DNA of 64,000 nucleotides from CAVZCK01 sp963798805 (GTDB lineage: Bacteria; Pseudomonadota; Alphaproteobacteria; Rhizobiales; Rhodomicrobiaceae). The notes beneath the pieces were generated by a model that was not told the origin of the DNA, made no database searches, and saw only the letters and a program-made list of their open reading frames with translations. Location: assembly GCA_963798805.1 (NCBI GenBank), contig CAWCVC010000010.1, positions 1,488,001 to 1,552,000 of the forward strand, written 5' to 3'. The translations under genes were made by a program, and so were the position numbers. This document shows positions 1-8,647 of this stretch, one piece after another; positions within the stretch are counted from its first letter, which is position 1, and each line of letters starts with the position of its first letter.

Positions 1-242
1 TGATGCAGGATCTGCAGAAGCGCGTCGACGGCAAGATCGTCGATTTCGATTTCCGTAGGGTGGGCAATAGCTTGATCTTCGTGTTCGATCTGCGCACCGA
101 CAAGGGCCAGACCAGCCGCTTCTTCGTGCATGCCAGAACGGGTGAAATCCGTACGCCGGACGAGGCCCGGCCGTTCCTCGCGCAGCGCTTTCCCTGGCTG
201 ATGGATGAACTTTTCCCGCCGGCACCACGTCAAAATAAGTGA
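1..242 (+). CDS. PepSY-like domain protein, C-terminal part (5' end outside window)
   Basis: About 79 residues are visible, read from an ATG at position 3, but the reading frame is open to the window edge and there is no signal peptide, so the gene probably begins upstream. The visible part has the pattern of a PepSY repeat: a VDGKIVDFDF strand, then a regularly spaced LRTDKG strand and a final HARTGEI strand. Small periplasmic PepSY proteins often sit beside OmpR/PhoQ-type two-component genes in rhizobia, as here, and are thought to modulate the sensor or a protease. The family call rests on pattern only; the position 61 nt before a response regulator supports it. Confidence 0.55.
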   Translation, partial: MQDLQKRVDGKIVDFDFRRVGNSLIFVFDLRTDKGQTSRFFVHARTGEIRTPDEARPFLAQRFPWLMDELFPPAPRQNK

Positions 243-302
243 GGCTTGGACTGGTAAAGACGCTATTCTGGAAGGCGCCGGTCGGGTTGCGGGGACAAGA
301 TC

Positions 303-965
303 ATGCGCATTCTGGTCGTGGAAGATGAGCCGAAACTCGCTGACGACATCTGCCGTGTCTTGAAGGCATCGGGTTTTGTTCCCGAATGCGCGATGGACGG
401 CGAGGAAGCCTGGTTTCTCGGAGATACGGAGTTTTATGCGGGGATCATTCTCGATCTCAGCCTGCCGAAAATGGACGGCCTCAGCGTCTTGCGCAAATGG
501 CGCCAGAACGGCAGGCCGACGCCGATCCTGATTCTAACCGCCCGCGCGAGCTGGACCGAGCGCGTCGACGGCATCGACGCCGGGGCTGATGACTATCTCG
601 CCAAGCCCTTCCACATGGAGGAGCTGCTCGCCCGCCTCCACGCCATTCTCCGCCGCTCCGCCGGTCAGTCGAGCTCACAGCTCCTTGCCGGGCCCCTAGC
701 GTTGGATGCGCGCCAGATGCGTGTCTCGGTCGATGGCATGCCGGTTTCGCTCACGCCTCTGGAGTACCGCTCGCTCGCCTATCTCATGCATCACAAGAAG
801 CGGGTCGTGCCGCCGCATGAGCTCAGCGAACATGTCTATGGCATCGACGCCGAGAAAGACAGCAACGCGCTCGAAGTGCTGATCGCGCGGCTGAGGCGCA
901 AGCTCGGCGTGCAGATCATCGAGACGCGGCGCGGCTATGGCTACATCATACCGTCCGATGACTGA
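303..965 (+). CDS. OmpR/PhoB-family response regulator
   Basis: A 220-residue two-domain transcription regulator. Residues 1 to about 115 form a receiver domain with the acidic pair E7/D8, phosphoacceptor D51 (in ILDLSLPKMDG), switch T79 and K101 (in LAKPF). Residues about 130 to 218 form a winged-helix DNA-binding domain ending in the typical RRGYGY hairpin. The stop codon overlaps the ATG of the downstream sensor kinase by one base (TGATG), so the pair is translationally coupled. It most resembles PhoP/QseB-like regulators of the PepSY-associated rhizobial type. The signal and targets cannot be read from the sequence. Confidence 0.9.
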   Translation: MRILVVEDEPKLADDICRVLKASGFVPECAMDGEEAWFLGDTEFYAGIILDLSLPKMDGLSVLRKWRQNGRPTPILILTARASWTERVDGIDAGADDYLAKPFHMEELLARLHAILRRSAGQSSSQLLAGPLALDARQMRVSVDGMPVSLTPLEYRSLAYLMHHKKRVVPPHELSEHVYGIDAEKDSNALEVLIARLRRKLGVQIIETRRGYGYIIPSDD

Positions 966-2340
966 TGGCGCCGCGTTCTCTCAAATACCGCCTGATCGGC
1001 GCGGCTCTCGTCTCGATTGTGAGCGCTCTCGCGCTCTACTGGATCGGCCTCAGCTCGATCTTCGAACGGCACGTGGTTCGCCGCGAGGAAGACGAGCTCA
1101 ATGCCCATCTCCTGCAGCTTGCCGCGGCCATTCGTGTCGGCAGCGCCTCGGTGGTCGAGCTGTCGCGCGAGCCCGCCGATCCACGCTTTGCCCGTCCGTT
1201 CAGCGGTCTTTACTGGCAGATCAACAAGCAGAATGAAGCCGTTCTGAGATCGCGCTCTCTGTGGGATCAGGAGCTGGCGATGCCGCCGGGCAAACTCGGC
1301 TCCGGCGAAAAGAAGAGCTATGACGGCATCCCCTTCGGACAAACCGAGCTGATCGCGGTCGAACGCCGGGTTCGCGTCGGCACGGGCAAGGACGAACAGG
1401 ACCTCAATCTGGTCGTCGCCATCGACCGGGCCGACGTGACGAAGGCACGCGATGCTTTCAGCGCCGATGTTCTCGGAATGGTCGGCATTCTTGGCCTGTT
1501 TCTCGCGCTTGCGTCGGGCGCGCAGATCATCGTCGGCCTGCGGCCCTTCAATCTCCTGCGCCACCGTCTGAACTTCGTCCGCTCCGCGAAAGCCGCAAGA
1601 CTCGAAGGCAAGTTTCCGTCCGAGGTCCAAGTCCTGGTCGATGAGCTCAACGAGCTTCTGAACGCCCGCGACGAGATGATCAGGCAGGCTCGGGCGCGCG
1701 CCGGCGATCTTGCGCACGGGCTGAAGACGCCGCTGGCCATTTCGCTGCCGAGGGGCGCAAGCTGAAGGATGAGGGGCGGGGCGAAGCATCGGAAGAAATC
1801 GCCCGCCAGGTGGATCTGATGAACCGCCATGTGGAGCGGCAGCTTGCGCGGACCCGCGCCCGCGGCCGCGGCGAGCCCTTGCGGGCACCGGCCGGGGTCG
1901 GGCCGGCGATCCAGCGGCTGGTCAAGACAATGGCCCGGCTGCCGCGAGGCGATCGTCTTGCCTGGGTCGTCGATATTCCCGGCGATCTGGAAATCGACTT
2001 CGACCCGATGGATCTCGATGAAGTGGCGGGCAATGTCCTGGACAATGCGCGCAAATGGGCGCGGTCGAGGGTGACCGTCAGCGCCTTGAGCATCGAAAAC
2101 GAGCTGCGGATCATTTTCGAGGATGATGGGCCGGGCGTGCCGAATGTGGATTTGCCGCATATCGTCGAACGCGGCGGCCGGCTCGACAGGAACACTCCCG
2201 GCACCGGGCTTGGTCTCGCCATCGTCAGCGATGTGATGGAGGTCTATGGCGGCAAATTGCGGATCGAGAACGCCATGCCGTCGGGGTTGCGGGTGAGTCT
2301 TATCCTGCCGCGTCCCGAGCGGAGGCAAGCGGCGGGATAG
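965..2340 (+). pseudogene. Sensor histidine kinase split by a frameshift
   Basis: Two overlapping-phase pieces together make one PhoQ-like kinase. The first piece (965-1765) has a membrane segment at residues about 9-32, a periplasmic region, a second membrane segment at about 168-190 and the phosphoacceptor box DLAHGLKTPLA with H251. It then shifts frame and stops at 1765. The second piece, readable from before 1810 to 2340, carries the N box (GNVLDNARKWA), the DDGPG motif and GTGLGLAI of the ATPase domain. The frames join if one base is added near 1741: the text then reads AAEGRKLKDEG, the normal family sequence. No slippery heptamer is present, so I read this as a one-base deletion, either a real mutation or an assembly error. 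As written, the kinase lacks its catalytic domain. Confidence 0.85.
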
Positions 2341-2724
2341 CCGCAGCGGCCCGTGGAAAGGCTGGCTCGGCCTGCCATTGCGTCGCCAATACCCAACGGG
2401 GCGAAGCGCTCCCCCGGCTCGGCGAACCGCAATCTTGACTTCATTTTTTGCGAATGCATTATGATTTGGCCTGGGAGGCTTAAGTTGTGCTCGCAGTGAA
2501 GCCTCAGAGGAAAGCAGGACGCCTAATATTGGGCTGAATGTTAGAGAGCATTCTTTCGGCGTGTATTTTGTTTTTCTTTTCTGGTCCCGTAAGTTAGCTG
2601 CGTAAGTTCGAGTGAGCCTAGCCTGTCTTCACCGAAGCGCTATTCGCAATGACTAACGGTTGAGCCCTTGCACACATCCGGCGCTGATAAGCACGCAATT
2701 GATTCGCATCGCGGGGGGCTTGGG
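2341..2724. other. Intergenic stretch with a candidate promoter
   Basis: There is no convincing gene here. The base composition becomes AT-richer than the flanks from about 2440. A TTGACT (2435-2440) and a TATGAT (2460-2465) are separated by 19 bases and could be a sigma-70 promoter reading rightward toward the orphan gene that follows, or a short transcript. The T-rich tract at about 2566-2580 follows only a weak 5-bp stem (GAATG/CATTC), so no terminator is called. Confidence 0.35.
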
Positions 2725-3231
2725 ATGCGGGATTTGGTGCCGAATGAGCAGCGGCTGAGATGGCGCCGCGCAGCGAAGCTGCATCTGCTCCTGTCGACCT
2801 CGGCTACTCATTTCATGCGAATTTGCGTCTTGGCCCTTGCGATTTTCCCAACAGGCGGAATTACGATCGCTGGCGGGACGCGCGAAGCTGCTGGTTCAAG
2901 CACTTATGTGCAGCGCGTCGTGTATTATGGAAGCGACTACCGCGACGAGCACATTGGTTATCCACATGCGGGCGGCTATCCGTCCGAATGTGACAGCAGT
3001 GGGTGGCCATCGCTCTCCACCCTGCTGCTCATTGTGGTGATCATTATACTGATTTGGTACGCGAGGCCCTGTCCTAAAATTACTGAAGAAGGAAAGAAAA
3101 TGTTAATAAAGGATGTCAATGATATTATCGCCATGCAAAGAACTTCCGCAACAAGTGCGGGTTTGCCGGCGGCAATTCTGTTACTAAATCAGACTGAAAC
3201 AGCAGTTATAGCAGCGATTGCGCGGCTCTAG
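2725..3231 (+). CDS. Hypothetical protein with one membrane segment
   Basis: I do not recognise this protein. From the ATG at 2725, preceded by a G-rich GGGGGGC, it is 168 residues. An upstream ATG at 2668 is possible, and an ATG at 2815 would place a hydrophobic signal-like stretch (ICVLALAIFPTGG) at the N terminus. A strong membrane helix (LLLIVVIIILIWYA) lies near the middle. Composition is less GC-rich than the neighbours and codon use is mixed, which suggests recent acquisition or a poorly conserved orphan. It is flanked by the kinase remnant and a convergent dioxygenase. That it is a gene at all is moderately supported. Confidence 0.4.
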   Translation: MRDLVPNEQRLRWRRAAKLHLLLSTSATHFMRICVLALAIFPTGGITIAGGTREAAGSSTYVQRVVYYGSDYRDEHIGYPHAGGYPSECDSSGWPSLSTLLLIVVIIILIWYARPCPKITEEGKKMLIKDVNDIIAMQRTSATSAGLPAAILLLNQTETAVIAAIARL

Positions 3232-3278
3232 CTAAGATCGAAGCAAGCCGTTTTGCATAGTCTCGGCGTGGGTCGCAC

Positions 3279-4142
3279 TCAGCCCCCTTCCCGCTGCAGT
3301 ACGAAATCGTACCGCACCTCCTTAAACGGCGTCTCCAGCGGCTCGCCGTTCGGCGCTTCGCCACCCGGCCGCTCCTGGAAATCCACGATCAGCGGCTCCT
3401 TCACGCCAAACACCACATCCGTCTCGATGTATTGATCGCCGCGGCGGAAGAGATGAGTCGTCACCGACTTGTAGCCCGGCGCCCGCACCTCGAAATGGAT
3501 GTGCGCGGGCCGCATATGGCTGATATTGGTGCGCTCCATCAACTCGCCGACCGTGCCGTCCATCGGGATGGTATAGCCGATCGGAGCCACCGTGCGGATG
3601 GCATAACGGCCGTCGCCGCCGGTGCGATAGACCGCGCGCATCCAGGCGCCCTCGACATCGCGCTGCGCCTCGTATAACCCCTCGCCGTCGGTCTGCCAGA
3701 CATCAAGCACGGCGCCAGCAACCGGCTCGCCGCTCACACCGCGCACCGTGCCGCTAACGAAGCAAGGCTCGCCCGGCGCGCCTGCGGCCATGTTGCTGCC
3801 ATCCGCCATTTCCGGCGAGTCCTGAACATGGAACGGCCCCTCGACGGTCGAGGGCGTCGCCCCCGTCGCCAGCCGGTTGTTGATCGCATCGACCAGCATG
3901 CTGACCCCCAGAACGTCCGAGGCCAGAATGAATTCCTGCCGCTTCTCCGTGCACAGCTTGCCGGTGCGGGTCAGCCAGTCGATGGCCGCGAACCATTCGG
4001 CCGGCGTCGGCTCGATCTCGCGCACGAAGCCGTGCAGATGCTTCACCAGCGCGGTCATGATCTGGCGCAGGCGCGGATCGGGGATGTTGCTCCAGCGCTC
4101 GATGGCGAGATCGGTCAGGTTTGCCTCGGTCACATAAGTCAT
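3279..4142 (-). CDS. Intradiol ring-cleavage dioxygenase (catechol/hydroxyquinol 1,2-dioxygenase type)
   Basis: A 287-residue non-haem Fe(III) dioxygenase that opens a catechol-type ring between the two hydroxyl-bearing carbons. The N-terminal helical dimerisation domain covers about residues 1-100 and the beta-sandwich catalytic domain about 100-285. The expected iron ligands are present: Y157 (GLYEAQ), Y190 (IGYTIP), H214 and H216 (RPAHIHF). Length matches catechol 1,2- and hydroxyquinol 1,2-dioxygenases; the substrate cannot be decided from motifs. It follows the MetE-like gene by 15 bases on the same strand, and together with the binding protein at 5285-6553 forms a probable aromatic-uptake and degradation operon. 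Confidence 0.88.
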   Translation of the reverse strand: MTYVTEANLTDLAIERWSNIPDPRLRQIMTALVKHLHGFVREIEPTPAEWFAAIDWLTRTGKLCTEKRQEFILASDVLGVSMLVDAINNRLATGATPSTVEGPFHVQDSPEMADGSNMAAGAPGEPCFVSGTVRGVSGEPVAGAVLDVWQTDGEGLYEAQRDVEGAWMRAVYRTGGDGRYAIRTVAPIGYTIPMDGTVGELMERTNISHMRPAHIHFEVRAPGYKSVTTHLFRRGDQYIETDVVFGVKEPLIVDFQERPGGEAPNGEPLETPFKEVRYDFVLQREGG

Positions 4143-4157
4143 GTCAGCCTCTCACAC

Positions 4158-5201
4158 TCAAGCCTGCGCCCCTGCGATCTCGCGGCGGACGAGCGCCGCG
4201 CCTCCGGCCATGGCGCTCATCTTGCCGAAGGCAACGTCGCGGGGCAGATATTTCAACCCGCAATCGGGTGCGACGACGATGCGCTCCGGCGGGACATATT
4301 GTAGCGCTTGCCGGATGCGGGTCGCGACGATTTCCGGCGTTTCGACGGTCGTGTCGCCGAGATCGATCACGCCGAGAACGATGGTCTTCGAGGGCAGCTC
4401 GGCCAGCACGGAGCAGTCGAGCCGCGGCTGCGCGGCTTCGATCGAGATCTGCTGCGCCATGCATTGCTCCAGCTCGGGCAGAAAAGAATAACCCTCCGGC
4501 TTGTCTCCCACCATTGCCGCATAGCCGAAGCAGAGATGCACGGCGGTTGTGCCGCCGACGCCCTCGAGCGCGCGGTTGATCGCCGATACGCCATAGGCGC
4601 GGGCCTGTTCGGGCCGGGCCTGCAGCCATGGCTCGTCGATCTGCACAATATCGGCACCGGCGGCAAAGAGATCGCGGATCTCCGCATTGACGGCGGCGGC
4701 ATAGTCCATCGCCATCGCCTCTTCGTCGCCGTAGAAATCGTCCAGCGCCTGCTGGGTCATGGTGAACGGCCCCGGCACCGTCATTTTCACCGGCCGGTCG
4801 GTACTCGCGCGCAGAAACTGCATATCGCGGACCAGCACCGGCTCGCGCCGCCGGACCTTGCCCACAACGCGCGGCACCAGCACCTGCTTGCCCGAACGGC
4901 TGATGATCGTGCCGGGATTGTCGAGGTCGATCCCGTCGAGCGCAGTGGCGAACCGGTTGGAGTAGCTCTCCCGCCGCTGCTCGCCGTCGGTGATGATGTC
5001 GAGGCCGGCGCGCTCCTGATCTCGTATGGCGAGGACGGTCGCGTCGTCCTGCGCCTCGTCGAGCCAATCCGGCGCCACGCGCCAGATCTCGCTCGCCCGA
5101 ACGCGGGGCGGCATCTGTTTGGCAAGCGCCGCGCGATCGATCAGCCAGGCGGGTTGCGGATAGGAGCCGACCAACATCGTTTGCAGCAATTTGGCCGTCA
5201 T
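4158..5201 (-). CDS. Cobalamin-independent methionine synthase C-domain-like methyltransferase
   Basis: A 347-residue TIM-barrel protein equal to the catalytic C-terminal half of MetE; the N-terminal MetE half is absent. Putative zinc ligands are visible: H222 and C224 (AVHLCFG), E255 (SIEAAQ) and C314 (APDCGL). MetE moves a methyl group from a folate to a thiol. Stand-alone C-domain proteins in alphaproteobacteria often lie in catabolic operons and their acceptors are mostly unknown. Here the gene lies between a periplasmic binding protein and an intradiol dioxygenase, so a role with methylated aromatic compounds or folate-bound methyl groups is conceivable but is inference. It could also be a housekeeping methionine synthase paralogue. 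Confidence 0.8.
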   Translation of the reverse strand: MTAKLLQTMLVGSYPQPAWLIDRAALAKQMPPRVRASEIWRVAPDWLDEAQDDATVLAIRDQERAGLDIITDGEQRRESYSNRFATALDGIDLDNPGTIISRSGKQVLVPRVVGKVRRREPVLVRDMQFLRASTDRPVKMTVPGPFTMTQQALDDFYGDEEAMAMDYAAAVNAEIRDLFAAGADIVQIDEPWLQARPEQARAYGVSAINRALEGVGGTTAVHLCFGYAAMVGDKPEGYSFLPELEQCMAQQISIEAAQPRLDCSVLAELPSKTIVLGVIDLGDTTVETPEIVATRIRQALQYVPPERIVVAPDCGLKYLPRDVAFGKMSAMAGGAALVRREIAGAQA

Positions 5202-5227
5202 AGGTGCCGCGCCTTGCGTAAACGGGA

Positions 5228-5275
5228 GGGCGGGCGCTCGGGCAGCAGACCAAACCGCCGCCCTCGGGCCCGCCC
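5228..5275 (-). repeat. Intercistronic inverted repeat downstream of the binding-protein gene
   Basis: GGGCGGGC (5228-5235) pairs with GCCCGCCC (5268-5275) around a 32-base loop, between the binding-protein gene and the MetE-like gene. Such structures behind periplasmic binding-protein genes often stabilise the upstream message. There is no T tract, so I do not call a terminator. Confidence 0.35.
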
Positions 5276-5284
5276 CGGAAGCAG

Positions 5285-6553
5285 CTACTTCTTCGCCTCG
5301 GTGTAAGGATAGACGATATTGCCATCCTTATATTCGGCCGGAGCGACAATCACCGGCGTCTTGGCGTCCACAAACTGGTTGATGTCGTTGTTCTTGATGC
5401 CCTGGAACTGCACGGCCAGCATCCGCGACTTGGCCCATTCGCCATTCTTGCCGAAGGAGACGTCGCCGACCACCGTCTTGAACGTGCTCTTCCGGATGTA
5501 ATCGGCCAGCTTATCCTGATCGAGGCTCTTGGTTGCCTCGACGGCCTGTCCCAGCACCTGCAGATCGGCATAGCCCCAAGGCGCGATGTAGTAGCCGAGC
5601 GGGTCGACGCCTTCCGCCTTGGCGCGCTCCTGATATTTCTTCAGGAGATCGAGAGCGCCCTGGAACTGCATGGTCTTGGCGGGCAGCCAGAAATCGTAAT
5701 TGATGATGCCGTTCAGAAGCGGGCCAAGCTGCGTCTTGAACACGGTTGCCTGCAGGCCCACCATGCCGCCGCCGAAGACTTTAGTCTTGAGGCCGACTTC
5801 ATTGGCGGCGCGCACCATGCCGACCGAGTCCGGCGGATAGGAGCCGACGAAGACCATGTCGGGATTGGTCGCCTGGATGGCGCGGACGATCGGAGTGAAA
5901 TCGGTCGTCGCGGGCGGGTAGGTGCGGTCATAGACGATCTTGAGACCGGCGGCCTTGGCGTTGGTCCGCGCGCCGTCGGCGGCGTTGCGGGCGAATTCGG
6001 CGTCGGCCGCGACGATCGCGATGGTCTTCGGCTTATCCTTCTGCGCCATGGCGACGTCGAAGAACTCCTTCGACATGGCCGGCTTGGCATCCGGGCCGGT
6101 CGGGATCATCGAGAAATATTTATCGTAGTGAAACTCGCTGTTCACCGCGAGGCCGAACAGGCCGATGAATACCATGTTGCGCTGCATGACTACGGGCATG
6201 GCCGGAGCCAGCATGTTCGTGGCATAGCCGCCGATGATGAGCTGGCATTTGTCGACGTCGAGCAGCTTGGTGTAAAGGCCGGGAACCGTCGCCGGGCTCG
6301 ACTGGTCGTCATAATAGACCAGCTTGACCGGACGGCCTAGCAAGCCGCCCTTGGCATTGGTGTCTTCTTCCCAGATCTTCATGGCAACCAGCGCCGACTT
6401 GCCGTTCGGCGCCAAGCCGCCCGTCAGCGACATGCCGAAACCGATCCTGATCGGCTCGCCGGATTGCGCGCTCGCCGTTCGTGGCAGCCCGAAAGCCAGC
6501 ACGAGCGCGGTGAATGCCAGAGTTGCGAGCCTGAGGCTCTTCCAAAATCCCAT
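5285..6553 (-). CDS. ABC transporter substrate-binding protein, branched-chain amino acid/aromatic type
   Basis: A 422-residue periplasmic type I binding protein (Peripla_BP_6). It has a signal peptide with a basic start, a hydrophobic core and a cleavage site near ASA-Q (about residue 29-30). The mature protein starts with PIRIGFGMSLTGG, the usual first strand. Relatives bind branched-chain amino acids, amides or aromatic acids. No permease or ATPase genes are adjacent, so it must use subunits encoded elsewhere or act as an orphan receptor. The dioxygenase two genes downstream makes an aromatic ligand plausible. Its upstream region holds the 170-bp CTAG hairpin doublet. Confidence 0.88.
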   Translation of the reverse strand: MGFWKSLRLATLAFTALVLAFGLPRTASAQSGEPIRIGFGMSLTGGLAPNGKSALVAMKIWEEDTNAKGGLLGRPVKLVYYDDQSSPATVPGLYTKLLDVDKCQLIIGGYATNMLAPAMPVVMQRNMVFIGLFGLAVNSEFHYDKYFSMIPTGPDAKPAMSKEFFDVAMAQKDKPKTIAIVAADAEFARNAADGARTNAKAAGLKIVYDRTYPPATTDFTPIVRAIQATNPDMVFVGSYPPDSVGMVRAANEVGLKTKVFGGGMVGLQATVFKTQLGPLLNGIINYDFWLPAKTMQFQGALDLLKKYQERAKAEGVDPLGYYIAPWGYADLQVLGQAVEATKSLDQDKLADYIRKSTFKTVVGDVSFGKNGEWAKSRMLAVQFQGIKNNDINQFVDAKTPVIVAPAEYKDGNIVYPYTEAKK

Positions 6554-6627
6554 TTTTCTCCTCCCACTGCTTGATGCTTTTTGCCGATATCTAACCGAGT
6601 CATCTTAGCGTTAGTCACCTCATTGGC

Positions 6628-6704
6628 CTAGTGGTTCGACTGAAACATTTGCATCCCCCGTGTAGCACCACATTTGCGAATGTTTCAGTCATAAGAGCCA
6701 CTAG
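6628..6704 (+). repeat. CTAG-bounded hairpin A (first half of doublet 1)
   Basis: A 77-bp imperfect palindrome. The outer stem is CTAGTGGTTC against GAGCCACTAG, with a 4-base bulge ATAA on the 3' side. The inner stem is GACTGAAACATT/AATGTTTCAGTC, around an unpaired centre. It is homologous to the reverse complement of hairpin D (23801-23878). With hairpin B it forms a 170-bp doublet (6628-6797). Confidence 0.85.
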
Positions 6705-6718
6705 CTAAATATTTATTT

Positions 6719-6797
6719 CTAGTGGAGCTTTTGAATTTGACATTTGAGAATGAGCCTGGCCGCAGCCGAGACTCAAATGTCAAATTCGCTCCACTAG
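6719..6797 (-). repeat. CTAG-bounded hairpin B (second half of doublet 1)
   Basis: A 79-bp palindrome. The outer stem is CTAGTGGAGC/GCTCCACTAG, with a TTTT bulge on the 5' side. The inner stem is GAATTTGACATTTGAG/CTCAAATGTCAAATTC. Its reverse complement matches hairpin C (23710-23788) at 72 of 79 positions, all differences lying in the central part. It is separated from hairpin A by 14 AT-rich bases and has the opposite bulge polarity. Confidence 0.87.
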
Positions 6798-6902
6798 CTA
6801 GTCGCATCGTGAAGTTTGCCTGGTCGGCTCACAAGCGGGTGAATCCATGTCGGGATCGGCCGCCCTCGCGCGTCCTTGATATGTGATCACCAAGGAGCGG
6901 CC

Positions 6903-7292
6903 ATGTATTACGCCATCTTTTGCTATATGGACGAACGGATCGTCACATCCTGGACCAAGGATAAAGACGACGCGGTCATGGCGAGGCTTGCCGCTGTTCA
7001 AGAGACGCTCGCCATGGAGGGTAAGCTCGGCCCGTCGGCGCGGCTCCTGCCGACCACGACGGCGACGACGCTGAGGAAGAGCCGCAGCTCGCCCGTGGTG
7101 ATCGACGGCCCATTCGCGGAAACCAAGGAGCAATTGCTCGGCTTCTATATTATGGAGTGCGCCTCGCTCGAGGACGTGCTCGACGTCGCTCGCGAACTTG
7201 GCCGGGCAAATCCGGGAGGATGCTACGAGATCCGGCCCATCGGCTATTTCGCTCCCGGCGTGCTCACACCCGGCGATCTTGCCCCAGCCTGA
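6903..7292 (+). CDS. YCII-related (DGPF-domain) protein
   Basis: A 129-residue protein starting at the ATG at 6903, which has AAGGAG at 6892-6897; an in-frame ATG at 6876 lacks such a site. It shows the YCII/DGPF pattern: YYAIFCYMD at the N terminus and the signature DGPFAETKEQLLGFY in the middle, followed by the closing helix and strand. The biochemical function of the family is not established; ferredoxin-like fold and small-molecule or peroxide chemistry have been suggested. It heads a run of five same-strand genes (YCII, VOC, DUF899, DUF1428, GST) that frequently travel together, often with an ECF sigma factor that is absent here. Confidence 0.85.
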   Translation: MYYAIFCYMDERIVTSWTKDKDDAVMARLAAVQETLAMEGKLGPSARLLPTTTATTLRKSRSSPVVIDGPFAETKEQLLGFYIMECASLEDVLDVARELGRANPGGCYEIRPIGYFAPGVLTPGDLAPA

Positions 7293-7396
7293 AAAAATCA
7301 GCGGCGGCCTGTCGGCTCGGAGCCCGGCCGCTCGTCCTTGGAACATCGAAGCGGCTCAGGACGCGCTTCCCAATTCCAACCTGGAGAGGAAAGAAG

Positions 7397-7816
7397 ATGA
7401 CAACGGCGACTCAGAACACGGCAGCCCAGCCAGAGGTGCTTGGCGGGGTCGTGCCTTATCTGATGGTCAACGGCGCGAGCGACGCAGCGGCCTTTTATAC
7501 CCGCGCGTTCGGCGCGACCGAGGCGTTCCGCTATCCGACCGACGAAAAAGGCCGCACCATGCATATCCATCTATACATCAATGGCGGCTCGCTGATGCTC
7601 AGCGACGCCTATCCGGAACATGGCTGTGCGCTCGAGAAGCCGCAGAGTTACACGCTGCACATGAAGGTCGACGACGTCGACAAATGGTGGCAGCGCGCCG
7701 TCGACGCCGGGGCCGAGATCGTGCTGCCGCTGCAGGTGATGTTCTGGGGCGACCGCTACGGCCAGCTTCGTGATCCCTTCGGGGTTCTCTGGTCGATGGG
7801 CGAACCCGCCGAATAG
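7397..7816 (+). CDS. VOC-family (PhnB/glyoxalase-like) protein
   Basis: A 139-residue protein beginning at the ATG at 7397 behind GGAGAGGAAAG. The sequence has the paired beta-alpha-beta-beta-beta modules of vicinal oxygen chelate proteins: VVPYLMVNGASDAAAFY at the start, LMLSDAYPEHG in the first module and YGQLRDPFGVLWSM at the end, which is the typical PhnB-like ending. Members include metal-dependent isomerases, dioxygenases and resistance proteins; the reaction is unknown for PhnB-like members. It lies 104 bases after the YCII gene and 22 before the DUF899 gene. Confidence 0.87.
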   Translation: MTTATQNTAAQPEVLGGVVPYLMVNGASDAAAFYTRAFGATEAFRYPTDEKGRTMHIHLYINGGSLMLSDAYPEHGCALEKPQSYTLHMKVDDVDKWWQRAVDAGAEIVLPLQVMFWGDRYGQLRDPFGVLWSMGEPAE

Positions 7817-7838
7817 TTCCGTTTGAGGAGATCATGCC

Positions 7839-8570
7839 ATGCAGCACCGTATCGTTTCGCGCCAGGAATGGCTCGCCGCACGCAAGGCTCATCTTGAGCA
7901 TGAAAGGGAGGCGACCCGCACGCTCGACCGTCTGCGCGAGGAGCGCCGCGCCCTGCCCTGGGTAAAGGGTGAGAAAGCCTATCTGTTCGAAGGACCCGAC
8001 GGCAAGGTCACGCTTGCCGATCTGTTCGATGGCCGCAACCAGCTAGCCGTCTATCATTTCATGCTGACGCCGGCCAGTTCGCATATTTGCGACGGCTGCG
8101 CCTTCATCTCGGATCACATCGATGCCGCACGCCAGCATTTCGAGCACGCCGATCTGTCCTTCGCGGCGATTTCGCGCGCCCCATACGCCCAGATCGCGCC
8201 GGTGCAAAAGCGGTTCGGCTGGCAGTTTCGCTGGGTGTCGTCCTTCGGCACCGACTTCAACTATGATTTCGGCGTTTCTTTCACCGATGCGCAGGTGGCC
8301 AAGCGCGAAACCGGCTACAATTACGGTACGACGCCCTATGCCAATACCGACCTACCCGGAGCCAGCATCTTCGCCAGGGACGAGAACAGCAATATCTATC
8401 ACACCTACTCGACCTATGCGCGCGGTTTGGAGCTGCTCGACGGCGCCTTCATGTGGCTGGATCTGGCGCCGAAGGGCCGCAATGAGGGGCCCGGAATCAT
8501 GAGCTGGATCAAGCTGCACGACGAATATGACGGCGCCGGCAACGCGCAAGATTGCTGCTGCAGCCATTAA
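7839..8570 (+). CDS. DUF899 thioredoxin-like family protein
   Basis: A 243-residue protein of the DUF899 family, distantly related to thioredoxin/peroxiredoxin folds. Recognisable features are LADLFDGRNQL, which leads into a core strand, a CDGC pair (C84/C87) just after it at the position of a redox site, and WIKLHDEY near the C terminus. It ends with a cysteine cluster (DCCCSH). The N-terminal LAARKAHLEHE segment is also typical. The role is probably thiol redox or peroxide handling, inferred from fold only. It sits in the middle of the YCII-to-GST gene run. Confidence 0.87.
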   Translation: MQHRIVSRQEWLAARKAHLEHEREATRTLDRLREERRALPWVKGEKAYLFEGPDGKVTLADLFDGRNQLAVYHFMLTPASSHICDGCAFISDHIDAARQHFEHADLSFAAISRAPYAQIAPVQKRFGWQFRWVSSFGTDFNYDFGVSFTDAQVAKRETGYNYGTTPYANTDLPGASIFARDENSNIYHTYSTYARGLELLDGAFMWLDLAPKGRNEGPGIMSWIKLHDEYDGAGNAQDCCCSH

Positions 8571-8647
8571 ACGGAACCGCAGAACCGGAATCGGACGTTT
8601 AACTCAATTGGTCCGCTTCTGAATTCATCAAATCAAAGGAAACGGTC

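Noticed and set aside
1736..1765. Programmed ribosomal frameshift in the sensor kinase gene
   Set aside because: No slippery heptamer or following stem is seen; a one-base deletion is the simpler reading.
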